Shown: one piece after another, positions 38,905-48,491 of the stretch
Numbering within the stretch: position 1 is the stretch's first letter
How the letters are laid out: each line of letters starts with the position of its first letter
From: Sulfurimonas sp.
GTDB lineage: Bacteria > Campylobacterota > Campylobacteria > Campylobacterales > Sulfurimonadaceae
Reading direction: 5' to 3'
DNA: 64,000 nucleotides
Assembly: GCF_041583195.1 (NCBI RefSeq)
Contig: NZ_JBFHGL010000002.1
Location: 265,962-329,961 of the forward strand
Notes under the pieces: model-generated
The model's input: only the letters and a program-made list of their open reading frames with translations
The model's database searches: none
Told to the model about the DNA's origin: nothing
Position numbers and translations under genes: made by a program

Positions 38905-40309
38905 CTAAAGCAAAAGCCTTAGAGAAGTATGGATTAGATTGTGAAAATTTTGACATTATACGACTATGTAATACTGAGTTCTCAAACATACTACCCATCA
39001 TAATAAAGTTACTTATTTTGTGTTTGTCTTTTAACTGATTCATTACAGAGATACTCATATCACCAAGTGCTTCAAATATAGAATATGCAATATAATGATC
39101 CTCAGCACCAGCTAATTTAAAACTCATAACAGAACCTAAAAATGACATATAATCAAATCCGTCTTCTTTAAAAAAGGTATCTATTGTAAGTCCGCCGTTT
39201 CCATGAAACTCTAAGGACTTATCACTCACACTCTGATAACTTCTACCATTTAGTTGCAGTATAACCGAGAGAGATTCAAAAAGCGTATACTCTGGATTTT
39301 CTTCAAACTCTTTTATAATATCAGGATATGCTTTTTGAAAGTTTTCTAAAAGTTTTTGCTTCTTAGCATCATTTTTCATACTCTTTAATACATCTCCAAG
39401 TATAAAAAAACCAAGTCTTAAAACAGTTGATGTCTCACCTTTATCTGTAGCTAAAAATGTAATACCGTTATCTACACTTAGGTTAACGCCTATAGCTCTA
39501 CTTATACCTGCTTCTTTTGCTATGTTTAGGAACCTGTTTTTAACTCTGTCTTGATGTAGTTCGTCTAATATATTAGATATGTTTAGAGTATCTTTTATAA
39601 TTAGAATTTGATTTTGAATAGTACTTACTTTAAAACTTTCTTCTTCTTTGAAAAATAGATATTCTAACCCACTCTCTTTTGCATTTAAAGCGCTTAATGT
39701 AGCTTTCATACTACTTGGAGATTTTATGTTTATAAAGTTTTTACCAGTTATATTTTTTAACTCTTCATCTTTAATAGTTACTTTTATTGTAGGTTTTTCA
39801 ATAGATAGAAGTGCTTTTATCTCATCTTCTGTTACTAAAAAAAGTTTATTTATTTTTGAACTGTCTACTACTAAAACCGCATCGCCTTCACTGTAGTTAG
39901 CTGAATATGTATGATTGTCTTCTATTTTTAGAGTATCTTCATTGGAATAATGATCACAAACTATAGAATCATCCAAATAGGACTGGCTTGAAGGATTAGT
40001 AAGATTATTCAAGCACTGTGGACACAGCGATATTTTGTAGCTTTTAGATTTTAATGTTTTTTTTTGAACTATATCATCTACACTTTGAGTATCTATATCA
40101 CCTAAAAATATTGAATGAGGTAAATACTTTTGGGTATTTTGAGAAAATCTCTCAAGTGCTTCTAAATCTGAATCATCCAACATTAGTGTCAGATTATTCT
40201 TTCCAATACTAACATATGCGTCAAGTTCACTTATATCTATAATATGTTGTAAAAAACCTGCAAAATACTCAGAATCTGAGTTATAATTGATAGTTTGCTT
40301 GATGGCCAT
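38897..40309 (-). CDS. hydE: Hydrogenase-associated HydE protein
   Basis: A protein of about 470 aa in the hydABCDE position known from Wolinella succinogenes, where HydE resembles part of HypF. I see a CPQC/Cys-His zinc-like element (about 95-125) and a C-terminal half with FLGSVMSFKLAGAEDHYIAYSIFEALGD and IMMGSMFEN, recalling the Kae1/HypF C-terminal fold. Its job is unknown; it probably aids hydrogenase maturation. I prefer the ATG at 40309; an in-frame GTG lies at 40321. It overlaps hydD by 29 bases. Confidence 0.75.
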   Translation of the reverse strand: MAIKQTINYNSDSEYFAGFLQHIIDISELDAYVSIGKNNLTLMLDDSDLEALERFSQNTQKYLPHSIFLGDIDTQSVDDIVQKKTLKSKSYKISLCPQCLNNLTNPSSQSYLDDSIVCDHYSNEDTLKIEDNHTYSANYSEGDAVLVVDSSKINKLFLVTEDEIKALLSIEKPTIKVTIKDEELKNITGKNFINIKSPSSMKATLSALNAKESGLEYLFFKEEESFKVSTIQNQILIIKDTLNISNILDELHQDRVKNRFLNIAKEAGISRAIGVNLSVDNGITFLATDKGETSTVLRLGFFILGDVLKSMKNDAKKQKLLENFQKAYPDIIKEFEENPEYTLFESLSVILQLNGRSYQSVSDKSLEFHGNGGLTIDTFFKEDGFDYMSFLGSVMSFKLAGAEDHYIAYSIFEALGDMSISVMNQLKDKHKISNFIMMGSMFENSVLHSRIMSKFSQSNPYFSKAFALDD

Positions 40310-40847
40310 TTTTGTACTCACTTTGCGGATTTGAATAAGATAATATGATATCTTCTAAAGGATACTCTTCATCTTTTCTTTTGTATTTTATTCCTGCTCG
40401 ATCTAGTTCTGCCATAGCTGCATCTACAAACTGAAAAAACTTCTCTTTCATTTTATCACTCAAACCTATATGAACACTTATTATGTCTTCTGGAATAATA
40501 CCTATAATATTAACTTCTGCCATCTTTTCAAGAACTGAACAGATCTCAAGCATCTCAACGATCTCAACCTCATGGGCTGTTTGTTTGTAACTTCCAAGAC
40601 CAAGCATCTCATTTGCGGGAAGATTGTATATAGAACCTACTTCATCTTCCATGGTAATAGTGTCAAGAATCAAGACTTTATCATAGTCTTGATAATATGT
40701 CATAAGCTGAAATCCTAGAACTCCGCCATCAACTAGAGTTACATCGCTTTCAAACTCATAATTATTATCAATATATTTTTGAGCATAAACACCGACACCT
40801 TCATCTTTAAAGATGATTGTACCGGCACCTACAATGGCAACTCTCAT
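40281..40847 (-). CDS. hydD: Hydrogenase maturation protease HydD
   Basis: The endopeptidase that trims the large subunit C-terminus after nickel insertion. The family motif appears as GAGTIIFKDEGVGVYA with the metal-binding acidic residue (Glu/Asp of DEGVG), and AHEVEIVEML carries the conserved His. The length of 188 aa is normal. It should act on HydB, which has a cleavable tail, and not on EchE, which has none. The TAATG overlap with hydC shows coupling. Confidence 0.92.
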   Translation of the reverse strand: MRVAIVGAGTIIFKDEGVGVYAQKYIDNNYEFESDVTLVDGGVLGFQLMTYYQDYDKVLILDTITMEDEVGSIYNLPANEMLGLGSYKQTAHEVEIVEMLEICSVLEKMAEVNIIGIIPEDIISVHIGLSDKMKEKFFQFVDAAMAELDRAGIKYKRKDEEYPLEDIILSYSNPQSEYKNGHQANYQL

Positions 40848-41545
40848 TATTTGTCTTCTTTCACAAACTTACTTCCGCCAACTACGATATTAATATCACC
40901 CTCTTGCCAGAACATTGTACGCCATATTTGATAGTACACATGAAACATAACCCAACCGATTAATAAATACATCGTTTGGTGGTGAGATATTCTCACATCC
41001 ATATATGTACCGCCAGTTACAACAACTGTCCAGTCAGTAGCAAAGTGTAGTAACCACGGCCACCAAGTACCAATAGAACTTTGTCCATGCGCTAATCCAT
41101 GTACATATAACTGCAGTCCTGTAAGTAACATCCAAATTAACAATAGATGGAATATTAAAAAGAACACAGAGTTATAACTGTCTGCATGTTCTGAACTAAA
41201 GTTTTTAGTACGATTTAATGTAATTAAATTCTTAAAAACTTCAAAAAACTCTTTTATATTTTGCTGGTTTGGTATAACTTTTTTATATGCTTTATCAAAT
41301 CTTGAAAAATAATAAAGATACGCAATCACTATACTACTAACATCAAATATGATAGCCACCATAAGGTGACCCCATCTGTTCCAAGCCATAACATACTTGT
41401 CTACCGCAGGATCAGCTATAAATGTTTGATAGTAAGGATGAGCTATGTATAGCCCCGTTGCAATTGCTGCAATCATACAAAAAACATTTAGCCAATGGTT
41501 CCAACGCATCCATATCGTCATACGTCTTATTCTTTTATAACTCAT
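40847..41545 (-). CDS. hydC: Hydrogenase cytochrome b subunit HydC
   Basis: A 232 aa di-heme membrane subunit with four main helices. Conserved His residues that may bind heme lie in RWNHWLNVF, WNRWGHLMVA, FHLLLIWMLL and ISHHQTMYLLIGWVMFHVYY. It anchors HydAB and passes electrons to the menaquinone pool. It starts 10 bases after hydB. Confidence 0.93.
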   Translation of the reverse strand: MSYKRIRRMTIWMRWNHWLNVFCMIAAIATGLYIAHPYYQTFIADPAVDKYVMAWNRWGHLMVAIIFDVSSIVIAYLYYFSRFDKAYKKVIPNQQNIKEFFEVFKNLITLNRTKNFSSEHADSYNSVFFLIFHLLLIWMLLTGLQLYVHGLAHGQSSIGTWWPWLLHFATDWTVVVTGGTYMDVRISHHQTMYLLIGWVMFHVYYQIWRTMFWQEGDINIVVGGSKFVKEDK

Positions 41546-41555
41546 AACTGACCCC

Positions 41556-43301
41556 TTAAATAGAACAGCTTGTATTTACTTTGAACTTGCTAAGCTCTTT
41601 ACCTTTTGTATCTACTATATGAACTGCACATGCTATACATGGATCAAAACTGTGTACAGTTTTTAAAATCTCAATCGGTTGATTTACATCTGCAACTTTA
41701 GTACCGATTAGTGCTGCTTCATATGCACCCATTCTGTTTTTATGATCTCTTGGTGCCGCATTCCAAGTTGAAGGAACTACCGCTTGATAGTTCTCAATCT
41801 TACCATCTTTGATTTTCACCCAGTGACCAAGACCTCCACGTGGAGCCTCAGCTAAACCGTGACCTTTAGCATCTTTACTTACTTTGTCAAAATCAAACTC
41901 TGTCCAAGTACTTAAATCACCTGAAGCAACATTTGCAGCTAATTCATCTACCCATTCAATCATAACATCAGCCATAAGCTCAGTCTCAATAGCACGAGCA
42001 GCTGTACGCCCTACGGTAGAGAAAAGAGCAGCAGTAGGAGCTGGTTTACCAAGTCCTAGTTTATCACCTAAAAGTGCTAAGAAGTTAGTAACGTATTTAG
42101 TAATACGCTCATCACCTGCAGCTACACCGACAACCATACGTGCTAATGGTCCAACCTCAACACGGTTGTCATCGTAGATTGGAGACTTGATCCAAGAGTA
42201 TTTTTCATCAGGTTTTATATATGCAAAACCATCAGCTTTTTTCTCTAAACCAGTATAGTTAGGATTAGTTTCACCATCATAAGGGTGTAGAGGCTTATCA
42301 CCTGTATACCAAGAGTGAGTTACATCTTCTGCAACTTTACTTTGGTCAAACGGGTGAAGTGTACTTAAATCACCGTTTAAAACTACACCTGCAGGAAATA
42401 GTAACTTAGAATTGTAAAAACCTGTATCATCAAGTCTAAAGTCACCGTAAGTCATAAAGTTTTTAAGTCCAGCTCCTGTACCATCAAGTGCTTCATCAAC
42501 ATACTTAACACCAGCCATTGCTAAATCTGGTAGATATGCAGTTTTAATAAAGTGTGTAAACTTTTTAAGAAGAGTTTTAAACTGAGCTATACGAGCAGGG
42601 TTTTGAATATCTTGAACACAAGTTACACCACCAACTACAAGTGACTGTGGGTGAGGCATCTTACCACCGAAAATCGCCATAAGTTTTGCAGCATCACGTT
42701 GAAGATCAAGTGCCTGAAGGTAGTGAGCAGTTGCAATAAGGTTTTGCTCAGGTGTTAGTTTATAAGCTTTGCTTCCCCAATATGCGTTTGAGAAAATCCC
42801 TAAACGACCTTGTTTTACAAACTTAGTTAAACGCTCTTTTACTTGAATTAGGTCTGATTCACTAACACCGTATGGAGTTTTACACCATTTAAAAGACTCT
42901 TCTTGTGCTTTTTTAGGGTCACCTTTTAGTGCATCAACTAAATCAACCCAGTCAAGACCATGAAGGTGATAAAAGTGTACAACGTGGTCATGGATATAAA
43001 GAGCACCCTGGATCAGGTTTCTTACAAGTCTAGCATTTTTAGGAATAGTAATATCAAAAGCATCTTCAACGGCTTCTATACTTCTTTGATAGTGTGTACC
43101 TGTACAAACACCACAAATACGCATAGCTAAAAGACCAGCGTCACGTGGATCACGACCTTTTAAAATTGTCTCAATCCCTCTAAACATTGTAGAAGATGCG
43201 TATGCATCTGTAATAATATTGTTCTCATCAATTACAGCTTCAACTCTTAAGTGTCCTTCAATCCTAGTAATAGGATCAACTATTATATGTTGTTTTGACA
43301 T
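41556..43301 (-). CDS. hydB: [NiFe] hydrogenase large subunit HydB (group 1)
   Basis: The catalytic subunit of a membrane-bound uptake hydrogenase, 581 aa. Nickel ligands are in RICGVCTGTHYQRS and DPCIACAVH; a tail of about 20 residues after that His should be removed by HydD. It is exported with HydA by the Tat system, having no signal of its own. It is joined to hydA by a TAATG overlap. Confidence 0.96.
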   Translation of the reverse strand: MSKQHIIVDPITRIEGHLRVEAVIDENNIITDAYASSTMFRGIETILKGRDPRDAGLLAMRICGVCTGTHYQRSIEAVEDAFDITIPKNARLVRNLIQGALYIHDHVVHFYHLHGLDWVDLVDALKGDPKKAQEESFKWCKTPYGVSESDLIQVKERLTKFVKQGRLGIFSNAYWGSKAYKLTPEQNLIATAHYLQALDLQRDAAKLMAIFGGKMPHPQSLVVGGVTCVQDIQNPARIAQFKTLLKKFTHFIKTAYLPDLAMAGVKYVDEALDGTGAGLKNFMTYGDFRLDDTGFYNSKLLFPAGVVLNGDLSTLHPFDQSKVAEDVTHSWYTGDKPLHPYDGETNPNYTGLEKKADGFAYIKPDEKYSWIKSPIYDDNRVEVGPLARMVVGVAAGDERITKYVTNFLALLGDKLGLGKPAPTAALFSTVGRTAARAIETELMADVMIEWVDELAANVASGDLSTWTEFDFDKVSKDAKGHGLAEAPRGGLGHWVKIKDGKIENYQAVVPSTWNAAPRDHKNRMGAYEAALIGTKVADVNQPIEILKTVHSFDPCIACAVHIVDTKGKELSKFKVNTSCSI

Positions 43302-44539
43302 TACTCAGCTCCTTCTTTACATTCTTCTTTTTTACCACCAACTGCACTAGCAACTGCATGAATACCTATACCAACACCTGCTGCTGTTAATAAACCAAGA
43401 CCAAATTCATCTACTGTTTTTTCAACTCCACCAGTTGGTGCTTTGATATTTGCATCTGCCATTGGACGCTCATATGCATATTTATCCCAGAACTGAGGCT
43501 CAGAACATCCGATACAACCATGCCCTGCACCAATCGGCCAGTTAACACCCTCGTTGTATCTAACTATAGAACAGTTGTTAAACGTCATAGGACCTTTACA
43601 TCCCATTTTATATAAACAGAAATTGTTTTGAGCACCTATATCACCCCACTCTTCAACAAATTCACCTGCATCAAAGTGAGCACGTCTTTCACAGTTATCA
43701 TGAATTCTGTATCCAAATGCAAATTTTGGACGGTTTAGATGATCAAGTTCAGGAATTTGACCAGTTAATACAAAGTGTAAGATAGTACCAGTAATGTTTG
43801 CAGGGTTTGCAGGACATGCAGGGATATTAATTACAGGTTTACCTGTAATTACATCTTGAACACCAACAGCACCAGTTGGGTTTGGAGCAGCTGCCGGAAC
43901 ACCACCGAATGTAGCACAAGTACCAACTGCAACTAATGCAGCAGCATTATGAGACACATGTTTTAAATGTTCTTCAAAAGTTTCACCTTTAGCTCCAATT
44001 GTACACCACTCACGTCCTGGACCTACAGGAATAGAACCTTCAACAACACATAAGTATCTACCCTTAAATGTTTTCATAGCTTCTTCTAAATGCTCTTCAG
44101 CCTGATGACCGGCTGCAACCATAATTGTTTCGTTAAATTCTAGTGAAATTACTTCTAGGATAAGTTCATCGATAGTAGGTGCATCACTTCTTAGAATTGC
44201 TTCGGAGTTTCCGGCACAATCTTGAAGTTCAAGCCAAATAACAGGAACACGGTTCATAAGTTCCGCTGCTTTTGCTACAAGTGGAGTAAAGTTAGAAGGA
44301 AGCATTAATGCTGCACAGGTAGCACTTGCCCATTTCATAAAATCTCTTCTAGTAAGACCCTCTGCTTCTAAAACATTCGCTATTGAATTTTTAGTAGCAA
44401 CCTCAGTTTGTTCAAGTTCATTAAGTCTTTTAGTCATTGTATCAAATAAAGAATCATAATACTCAGCCCCACGGTTAGTATTAACTTTAGATCCCTTAGC
44501 TGTAAACATTTTTGCTAAAGCTTCTCTTCTTTCAACCAT
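43301..44539 (-). CDS. hydA: [NiFe] hydrogenase small subunit HydA with Asn in the proximal-cluster motif
   Basis: The electron-transfer subunit, 412 aa. A twin-arginine motif (TRRDFMKW) sits unusually far in, at residues 63-70, after a charged 60-residue leader; Helicobacter-type HyaA has a similar but shorter leader. The C-terminus has a membrane anchor (about 380-400). Cluster ligands are visible in GTCATFGG, NIPACPANP, HDNCERR, CLYKMGCKGP, FNNCS and GCIGCSE. The first motif, normally CxxC (ECTGCSE), reads DCAGNSE, so one proximal [4Fe-4S] ligand is Asn in place of Cys; I confirmed this on the nucleotide sequence. The ATG follows an AAGGGTGG ribosome site. It is the first gene of hydABCDE-hypF. 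Confidence 0.95.
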   Translation of the reverse strand: MVERREALAKMFTAKGSKVNTNRGAEYYDSLFDTMTKRLNELEQTEVATKNSIANVLEAEGLTRRDFMKWASATCAALMLPSNFTPLVAKAAELMNRVPVIWLELQDCAGNSEAILRSDAPTIDELILEVISLEFNETIMVAAGHQAEEHLEEAMKTFKGRYLCVVEGSIPVGPGREWCTIGAKGETFEEHLKHVSHNAAALVAVGTCATFGGVPAAAPNPTGAVGVQDVITGKPVINIPACPANPANITGTILHFVLTGQIPELDHLNRPKFAFGYRIHDNCERRAHFDAGEFVEEWGDIGAQNNFCLYKMGCKGPMTFNNCSIVRYNEGVNWPIGAGHGCIGCSEPQFWDKYAYERPMADANIKAPTGGVEKTVDEFGLGLLTAAGVGIGIHAVASAVGGKKEECKEGAE

Positions 44540-44677
44540 AATCCACCCTTTCAGATTTTTTAACTATCCTAAACTAGAATAATCTTTAAAGTGATTTTAA
44601 GACAATAAAACTTTAATATAACTTATGTTTATACTATGTTACAAAATTGAAACATTGAGATTATGGTTTTATAAAAA
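44540..44677 (-). promoter_or_regulatory. Upstream region of the hydA operon
   Basis: This 138-base AT-rich gap lies between ridA and hydA and should hold the hyd promoter. On the minus strand there is TTGTAACATAGTATAAAC, a possible -10 (TATAAA) within a loose palindrome (TAAC...GTTA, about 23 bases). I see no convincing sigma-54 -24/-12 element and no clear terminator for ridA. The exact promoter is not settled. Confidence 0.35.
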
Positions 44678-45058
44678 TTACACTATTGCAATTGCGTCAA
44701 TTTCTACGAGTGCATTTTTTGGTAAAGTTTTTACAGCTACGGTTGAGCGAGCAGGCTTATGTTCTCCAAAAGCTTCAGCATACATACCATTCACAGTTGT
44801 AAAATCATCCATACATGATAAAAATATAGTAGTCTTAATTACCTTATCCATTGAACTGCCTGAAGCTTCTAAAACAGCTTTTAAATTTTCTAAAACCTGT
44901 TTTGTTTGTGGAGCAACTCCGTCTTTTAAAAGATCTTCACTACCATCTGGTAATAATGCTATTTGACCTGAAGTATATACCATACCATTTACAACTACTG
45001 CTTGAGAGTATGGTCCTATTGCTGATGGTGCTTTCTCTGTTTGAGTTAATTTCATCAT
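44678..45058 (-). CDS. ridA: RidA family enamine/imine deaminase
   Basis: A 126 aa protein that hydrolyses reactive enamine/imine intermediates made by PLP enzymes. Motifs: APSAIGPYSQAVVVNGMVYTSGQ split across the first strands, and the catalytic Arg in PARSTVAV followed by VEIDAIA. The ATG at 45058 is in ATGA overlap with the thioredoxin-like gene. Confidence 0.93.
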   Translation of the reverse strand: MMKLTQTEKAPSAIGPYSQAVVVNGMVYTSGQIALLPDGSEDLLKDGVAPQTKQVLENLKAVLEASGSSMDKVIKTTIFLSCMDDFTTVNGMYAEAFGEHKPARSTVAVKTLPKNALVEIDAIAIV

Positions 45059-45480
45059 TTTATTAATCCTTTTTTCTTTTTATCAATATATTGCCAATCT
45101 ACATCATTTAAATAAGAAGTAAAATCTTCTACATTCCAATAACCTAAAAATGTATAGATCACTTGAGCATCAGGTGTTAATATATAATGTCTAGGTACTC
45201 TTTTTGATTTATACGTTGAAGGCAGGTAATCTTTATCTCTGTCTAAATGTAAAAGAAGATAGTCTTCAAGTTTTTCAGCTACTGTCCAGTCAGTAAGAGT
45301 TTCATTTTCAAACTTTCTACACCAACCGCAAGAACTGCTAGTTATAAGCATATATACACGCCTGTTTTCCTTTTTTGCCTGAGCCATAATCTTTTTATAG
45401 TCATTTGAAAAATTTAAGTCGCCAATCTGTTCAGCAAAAAGTGAACTTACAAACAACAAAACTATTAATATATTTTTCAT
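45055..45480 (-). CDS. Periplasmic thioredoxin-like protein
   Basis: A 141 aa protein with a signal peptide (about 1-16, ending LFAEQ) and a thioredoxin fold of the DsbD-gamma/DUF255 type. The active site is CGWC (C51, C54), followed by the KRVPRHYILTP strand with the cis-Pro. It probably works as a periplasmic thiol reductase or isomerase. It starts 1 base after the dapE stop. Confidence 0.85.
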   Translation of the reverse strand: MKNILIVLLFVSSLFAEQIGDLNFSNDYKKIMAQAKKENRRVYMLITSSSCGWCRKFENETLTDWTVAEKLEDYLLLHLDRDKDYLPSTYKSKRVPRHYILTPDAQVIYTFLGYWNVEDFTSYLNDVDWQYIDKKKKGLIK

Positions 45481-45481
45481 C

Positions 45482-46579
45482 TTACTCCCAATTCTCTATA
45501 AGTTTTTTAAACACTCTGTATAAACCTTCAACTTCTTTAGCCGAGGTTCTTTCATTTACTGCGTGTATAGTATCATTTTTTACCCCAAACTCTATAACAT
45601 CTACGCCAAACTGAGCGACAAAGCGGGCATCACTTGTTCCGCCTGCAGTTGAGTGTTTAGGATTAATTCCAGTTACTTCTTTAATAGCATTACCTATATT
45701 TTTTACAATCTTTGTATCTGTATCTGTACAAAAAGGGTATGAGCCTTGTGTCAGCTTTAGTTCATAATCAAATTCTTTAAGCTGTGCATCTACAAATTCA
45801 CGAACCTCTTTTTGAGTAGTGAGTGTAGTGTTGCGTACATTAAACATCATTTTAAGCTCATTAGGAGTTACATTTGTAACCTGCATACCGCTTCTTATGT
45901 CTGTTACTACAAACTTTGAGGGGCTGAAGAACTCATCACCCTCATCAATGTTTACACCTGCTAAATTATGTAGTACAGAAGCTATGTTATGAATAGGATT
46001 AATAGCTTTTTCAGGATATGCCGCATGACCCTGCTTACCTTTTAGTGTAATGTATCCGTTTATAGAACCGCGGCGTCCAACTTTGATCGCATCTCCAAAT
46101 TCATCTTCACAAGTTGGTTCTGCTACTACTACAGAATTAGGCAGAAAATCTATCTCTTTAAGATATTCAAGAACTTTGATAGTTCCATATGTAGCTTCAC
46201 CCTCTTCATCACTTGTTAGTAAAAGCGATAGAGTCCCGTTAAACTCTTTTGTTTCACTTACAGCTTGTACAAATGCAGCAACTCCGCTTTTCATATCTTG
46301 AGTACCGCGGCCGTAAAGATAACCGTCTTTCTCTGTCAAGGTATATGGATCACTATCCCAGCCCTCACCTGCAGGTACTACATCTACATGTCCTGCAAAA
46401 CATAGATGATCACCTTCACCAAACTTTTTATATATAAATAAATTTTTAGTATCCTCTATATCGATTCTTTTTGCAGTAAAGCCAGGTAGATAAGATTCTA
46501 TAAAATCTAAAAGTCCTCCATCATCCGGTGTTTCACTTTTTGATTCTACAAGTTTTTTAAAAAGATCTAATATTTGCAT
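45482..46579 (-). CDS. dapE: Succinyl-diaminopimelate desuccinylase
   Basis: A M20-family zinc hydrolase of the lysine/peptidoglycan pathway, 365 aa. Metal ligands are visible: His in FAGHVDVVP, Asp in YGRGTQDMKSG, Glu pair in TSDEEGE (catalytic and metal), and GGTSDARF near the C-terminus typical of DapE. It lies 6 bases after a small lipoprotein gene and is followed closely by the thioredoxin-like gene. Confidence 0.94.
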   Translation of the reverse strand: MQILDLFKKLVESKSETPDDGGLLDFIESYLPGFTAKRIDIEDTKNLFIYKKFGEGDHLCFAGHVDVVPAGEGWDSDPYTLTEKDGYLYGRGTQDMKSGVAAFVQAVSETKEFNGTLSLLLTSDEEGEATYGTIKVLEYLKEIDFLPNSVVVAEPTCEDEFGDAIKVGRRGSINGYITLKGKQGHAAYPEKAINPIHNIASVLHNLAGVNIDEGDEFFSPSKFVVTDIRSGMQVTNVTPNELKMMFNVRNTTLTTQKEVREFVDAQLKEFDYELKLTQGSYPFCTDTDTKIVKNIGNAIKEVTGINPKHSTAGGTSDARFVAQFGVDVIEFGVKNDTIHAVNERTSAKEVEGLYRVFKKLIENWE

Positions 46580-46585
46580 AAAAAA

Positions 46586-46930
46586 TTAACCTCTTGGATT
46601 GTCGTAAAATATATATGGCGTAGCATAATCGCTGATCTCAAAATATAGTTTTTTCTCACCCGGATCTACTTTAAAGTTTTGGTTTTCATCCAACACTCCA
46701 TATCCGTAACGATAATTTCTTGCTACATCTCCTTGAGTAGACTGTGCAGTTGATAGTTTGTCTATTTTTATAAATCTTTGTACGAGTTTACCACCCATAT
46801 ATATATCCAATACACCGTTTGTACCAGTCCAGTTTTGGATAGAACGTCCAATTTTATTTTGAGTTTCTTGAGTACACCCGCTAAAAAATAATGCAAAAGA
46901 TAAAGTAGTTAAAATAAAAATTTTTTTCAT
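46586..46930 (-). CDS. Small predicted lipoprotein
   Basis: A 114 aa protein with a signal and lipobox (ALFFSGC, lipidated Cys about residue 19). The mature part has GVLDIYMGGKLVQRFIKIDKL and RYGYGVLDENQNF, probably a compact beta fold. The family is unknown to me but looks like an outer-membrane-linked lipoprotein of the lineage. It is first in the run lipoprotein-dapE-thioredoxin-ridA, with an upstream gap of about 118 bases shared with the divergent kinase gene. Confidence 0.75.
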   Translation of the reverse strand: MKKIFILTTLSFALFFSGCTQETQNKIGRSIQNWTGTNGVLDIYMGGKLVQRFIKIDKLSTAQSTQGDVARNYRYGYGVLDENQNFKVDPGEKKLYFEISDYATPYIFYDNPRG

Positions 46931-47048
46931 AATATTTCCTTCTTAAAGAGTAGCATTATACATACAATTATTTAATATAAATATTTAATTATATTAAACA
47001 AGGAAAAAATTGTTATCATATAACTTTTAAAAATAAGTGAGTAGTTTT
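46931..47048. promoter_or_regulatory. Divergent promoter region between lipoprotein and kinase genes
   Basis: A very AT-rich 118-base gap between two divergent genes, so it must hold at least one promoter in each direction. It contains TTATCATATAAC near 47012-47023 and palindromic AT stretches (TTTAATATAAATATTTAATTATATTAAA). No specific operator can be called. Confidence 0.35.
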
Positions 47049-48491
47049 ATGTTCAAATCATTTATAGGAAAATTTATATTTTTCTTTTGGCTTTTTTTCT
47101 TTATTGTCACCGTACCTATATATTATTTTAGTAATTATCAGTTTAAAGAGATTATAAAAAAATCTGAACAAGAAAAAATAACAATTACACTAAAAACACT
47201 TAAACCTATAATTTCAATACATATTTTTTTAGATCAGAAGAAACAACTACATGAACTTTTAAACAATATGTTTGAACACGATGATATTAAGTCTATAAAA
47301 CTTTTGTCTAAAAACGGAGATGAACTTTTTAATAAAAGTCTAGACGATATTTGCCTTAATAAACTATCAGAACACAAAACTACAATTCTAGATACTATTT
47401 CTAATACAAAAGTAGCTGATCTATATATTTACTATTCAAACAAACATATGCAACATTTCAATGATAGAATAGTAATTATTTTAGCAACTACTTTTCTATC
47501 TTCTCTTCTAGTTTTTTTACTGGTCTTCTTCTATATACGTTACGATTTGGTAGCTCTAAAAAATATAGCCAATGCACTAAAGGAATATTCAAAAACAAAA
47601 ACTACGAAAAAAATATTACAATCTAGTAGAAGTATCGAGATCTCAACAATAGCAAATGTTGCAAATGAGATGTTTATCAATATAGCGGAGTATCTAAAGC
47701 AATTAGAATCTTTTAATATCAAACTTGAAAAAAGAGTTAAAGAAGAGATAGAAAAACAGCAAAACCAAGAAAAAATGATGATCCATCAATCACGTCAAGC
47801 TGCAATGGGAGAGATGATTGAGTCTATTGCACATCAATGGAGACAACCTTTAAATATAATTGGACTTGCTACTGTTAATCTGGAAACTCAATATGCACTT
47901 GGACAAATTGATGATAAAAACTTTCATGAAAAAATGGATGTTATTTCAAAAAATATAAACTATATGTCAGATACAATTGATGATTTCAGAGATTTTTTAA
48001 ACCCTAAAAAAACAATGAGCAACTTTGAAGCTACAAACAGTATAGAAGATGTTTTGGGTATATTAGACGCGCAATTAAAAAATTATAATATTAAATATAT
48101 TCTTAACAATGGAAGCAAAATACATTTTAAAGGTGTTGAAAACGAGTTTAAACAGGTAATTATAATTTTATTAAACAACTCAAAAGATGCGATAAAATTA
48201 CAACGAAAACAACAACATGATTTTGAGGGAAGAATAAATATTCAAATTACATCTCAAAATAACTTCGGGATAATAAAAATCTGTGATAATGGAGGCGGGA
48301 TAGAAAGTGATATTATTGAGTCAATTTTCAACCCTTATTTTTCAACCAAGCACAATGCAAACGGAACAGGCATAGGTTTATATATAGCAAAAAATATTAT
48401 AGAGTCAAGAATGAAAGGTAATATCTGGGTTAAAAATACAAATGACGGTTGTTGTTTTACTATATCAATACCGTTAAATAATGAATCTTAA
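47049..48491 (+). CDS. Orphan sensor histidine kinase
   Basis: A protein of about 480 aa with membrane helices at about 6-28 and 141-163 flanking a periplasmic sensor, a linker with a coiled coil (about 165-250), a phospho-acceptor His262 in [13 protein letters not shown] and an HATPase domain (NNSKDAI N box, DNGGGIE G1, [10 protein letters not shown]2). The AHQWRQPL form is common in Campylobacterota. I chose the ATG at 47049; a GTG four codons upstream is possible. There is no response regulator next to it. Its end overlaps the convergent mutS gene by 4 bases. Confidence 0.9.
   Translation: MFKSFIGKFIFFFWLFFFIVTVPIYYFSNYQFKEIIKKSEQEKITITLKTLKPIISIHIFLDQKKQLHELLNNMFEHDDIKSIKLLSKNGDELFNKSLDDICLNKLSEHKTTILDTISNTKVADLYIYYSNKHMQHFNDRIVIILATTFLSSLLVFLLVFFYIRYDLVALKNIANALKEYSKTKTTKKILQSSRSIEISTIANVANEMFINIAEYLKQLESFNIKLEKRVKEEIEKQQNQEKMMIHQSRQAAMGEMIESIAHQWRQPLNIIGLATVNLETQYALGQIDDKNFHEKMDVISKNINYMSDTIDDFRDFLNPKKTMSNFEATNSIEDVLGILDAQLKNYNIKYILNNGSKIHFKGVENEFKQVIIILLNNSKDAIKLQRKQQHDFEGRINIQITSQNNFGIIKICDNGGGIESDIIESIFNPYFSTKHNANGTGIGLYIAKNIIESRMKGNIWVKNTNDGCCFTISIPLNNES

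Noticed and set aside
38897..40309. hydE as a broken second copy of hypF
   Set aside because: It has its own long N-terminal part, an intact frame and the position expected for Wolinella-type HydE; full-length hypF follows.
44540..44677. NikR or sigma-54 site upstream of hydA
   Set aside because: No TATWATT-N11-AATWATA match and no GG-N10-GC element; only a loose palindrome was seen.
46937..47040. Possible small RNA gene in the gap before the kinase gene
   Set aside because: The AT-rich palindromes lack a terminator-like stem with T-run, so there is nothing to support an RNA call.
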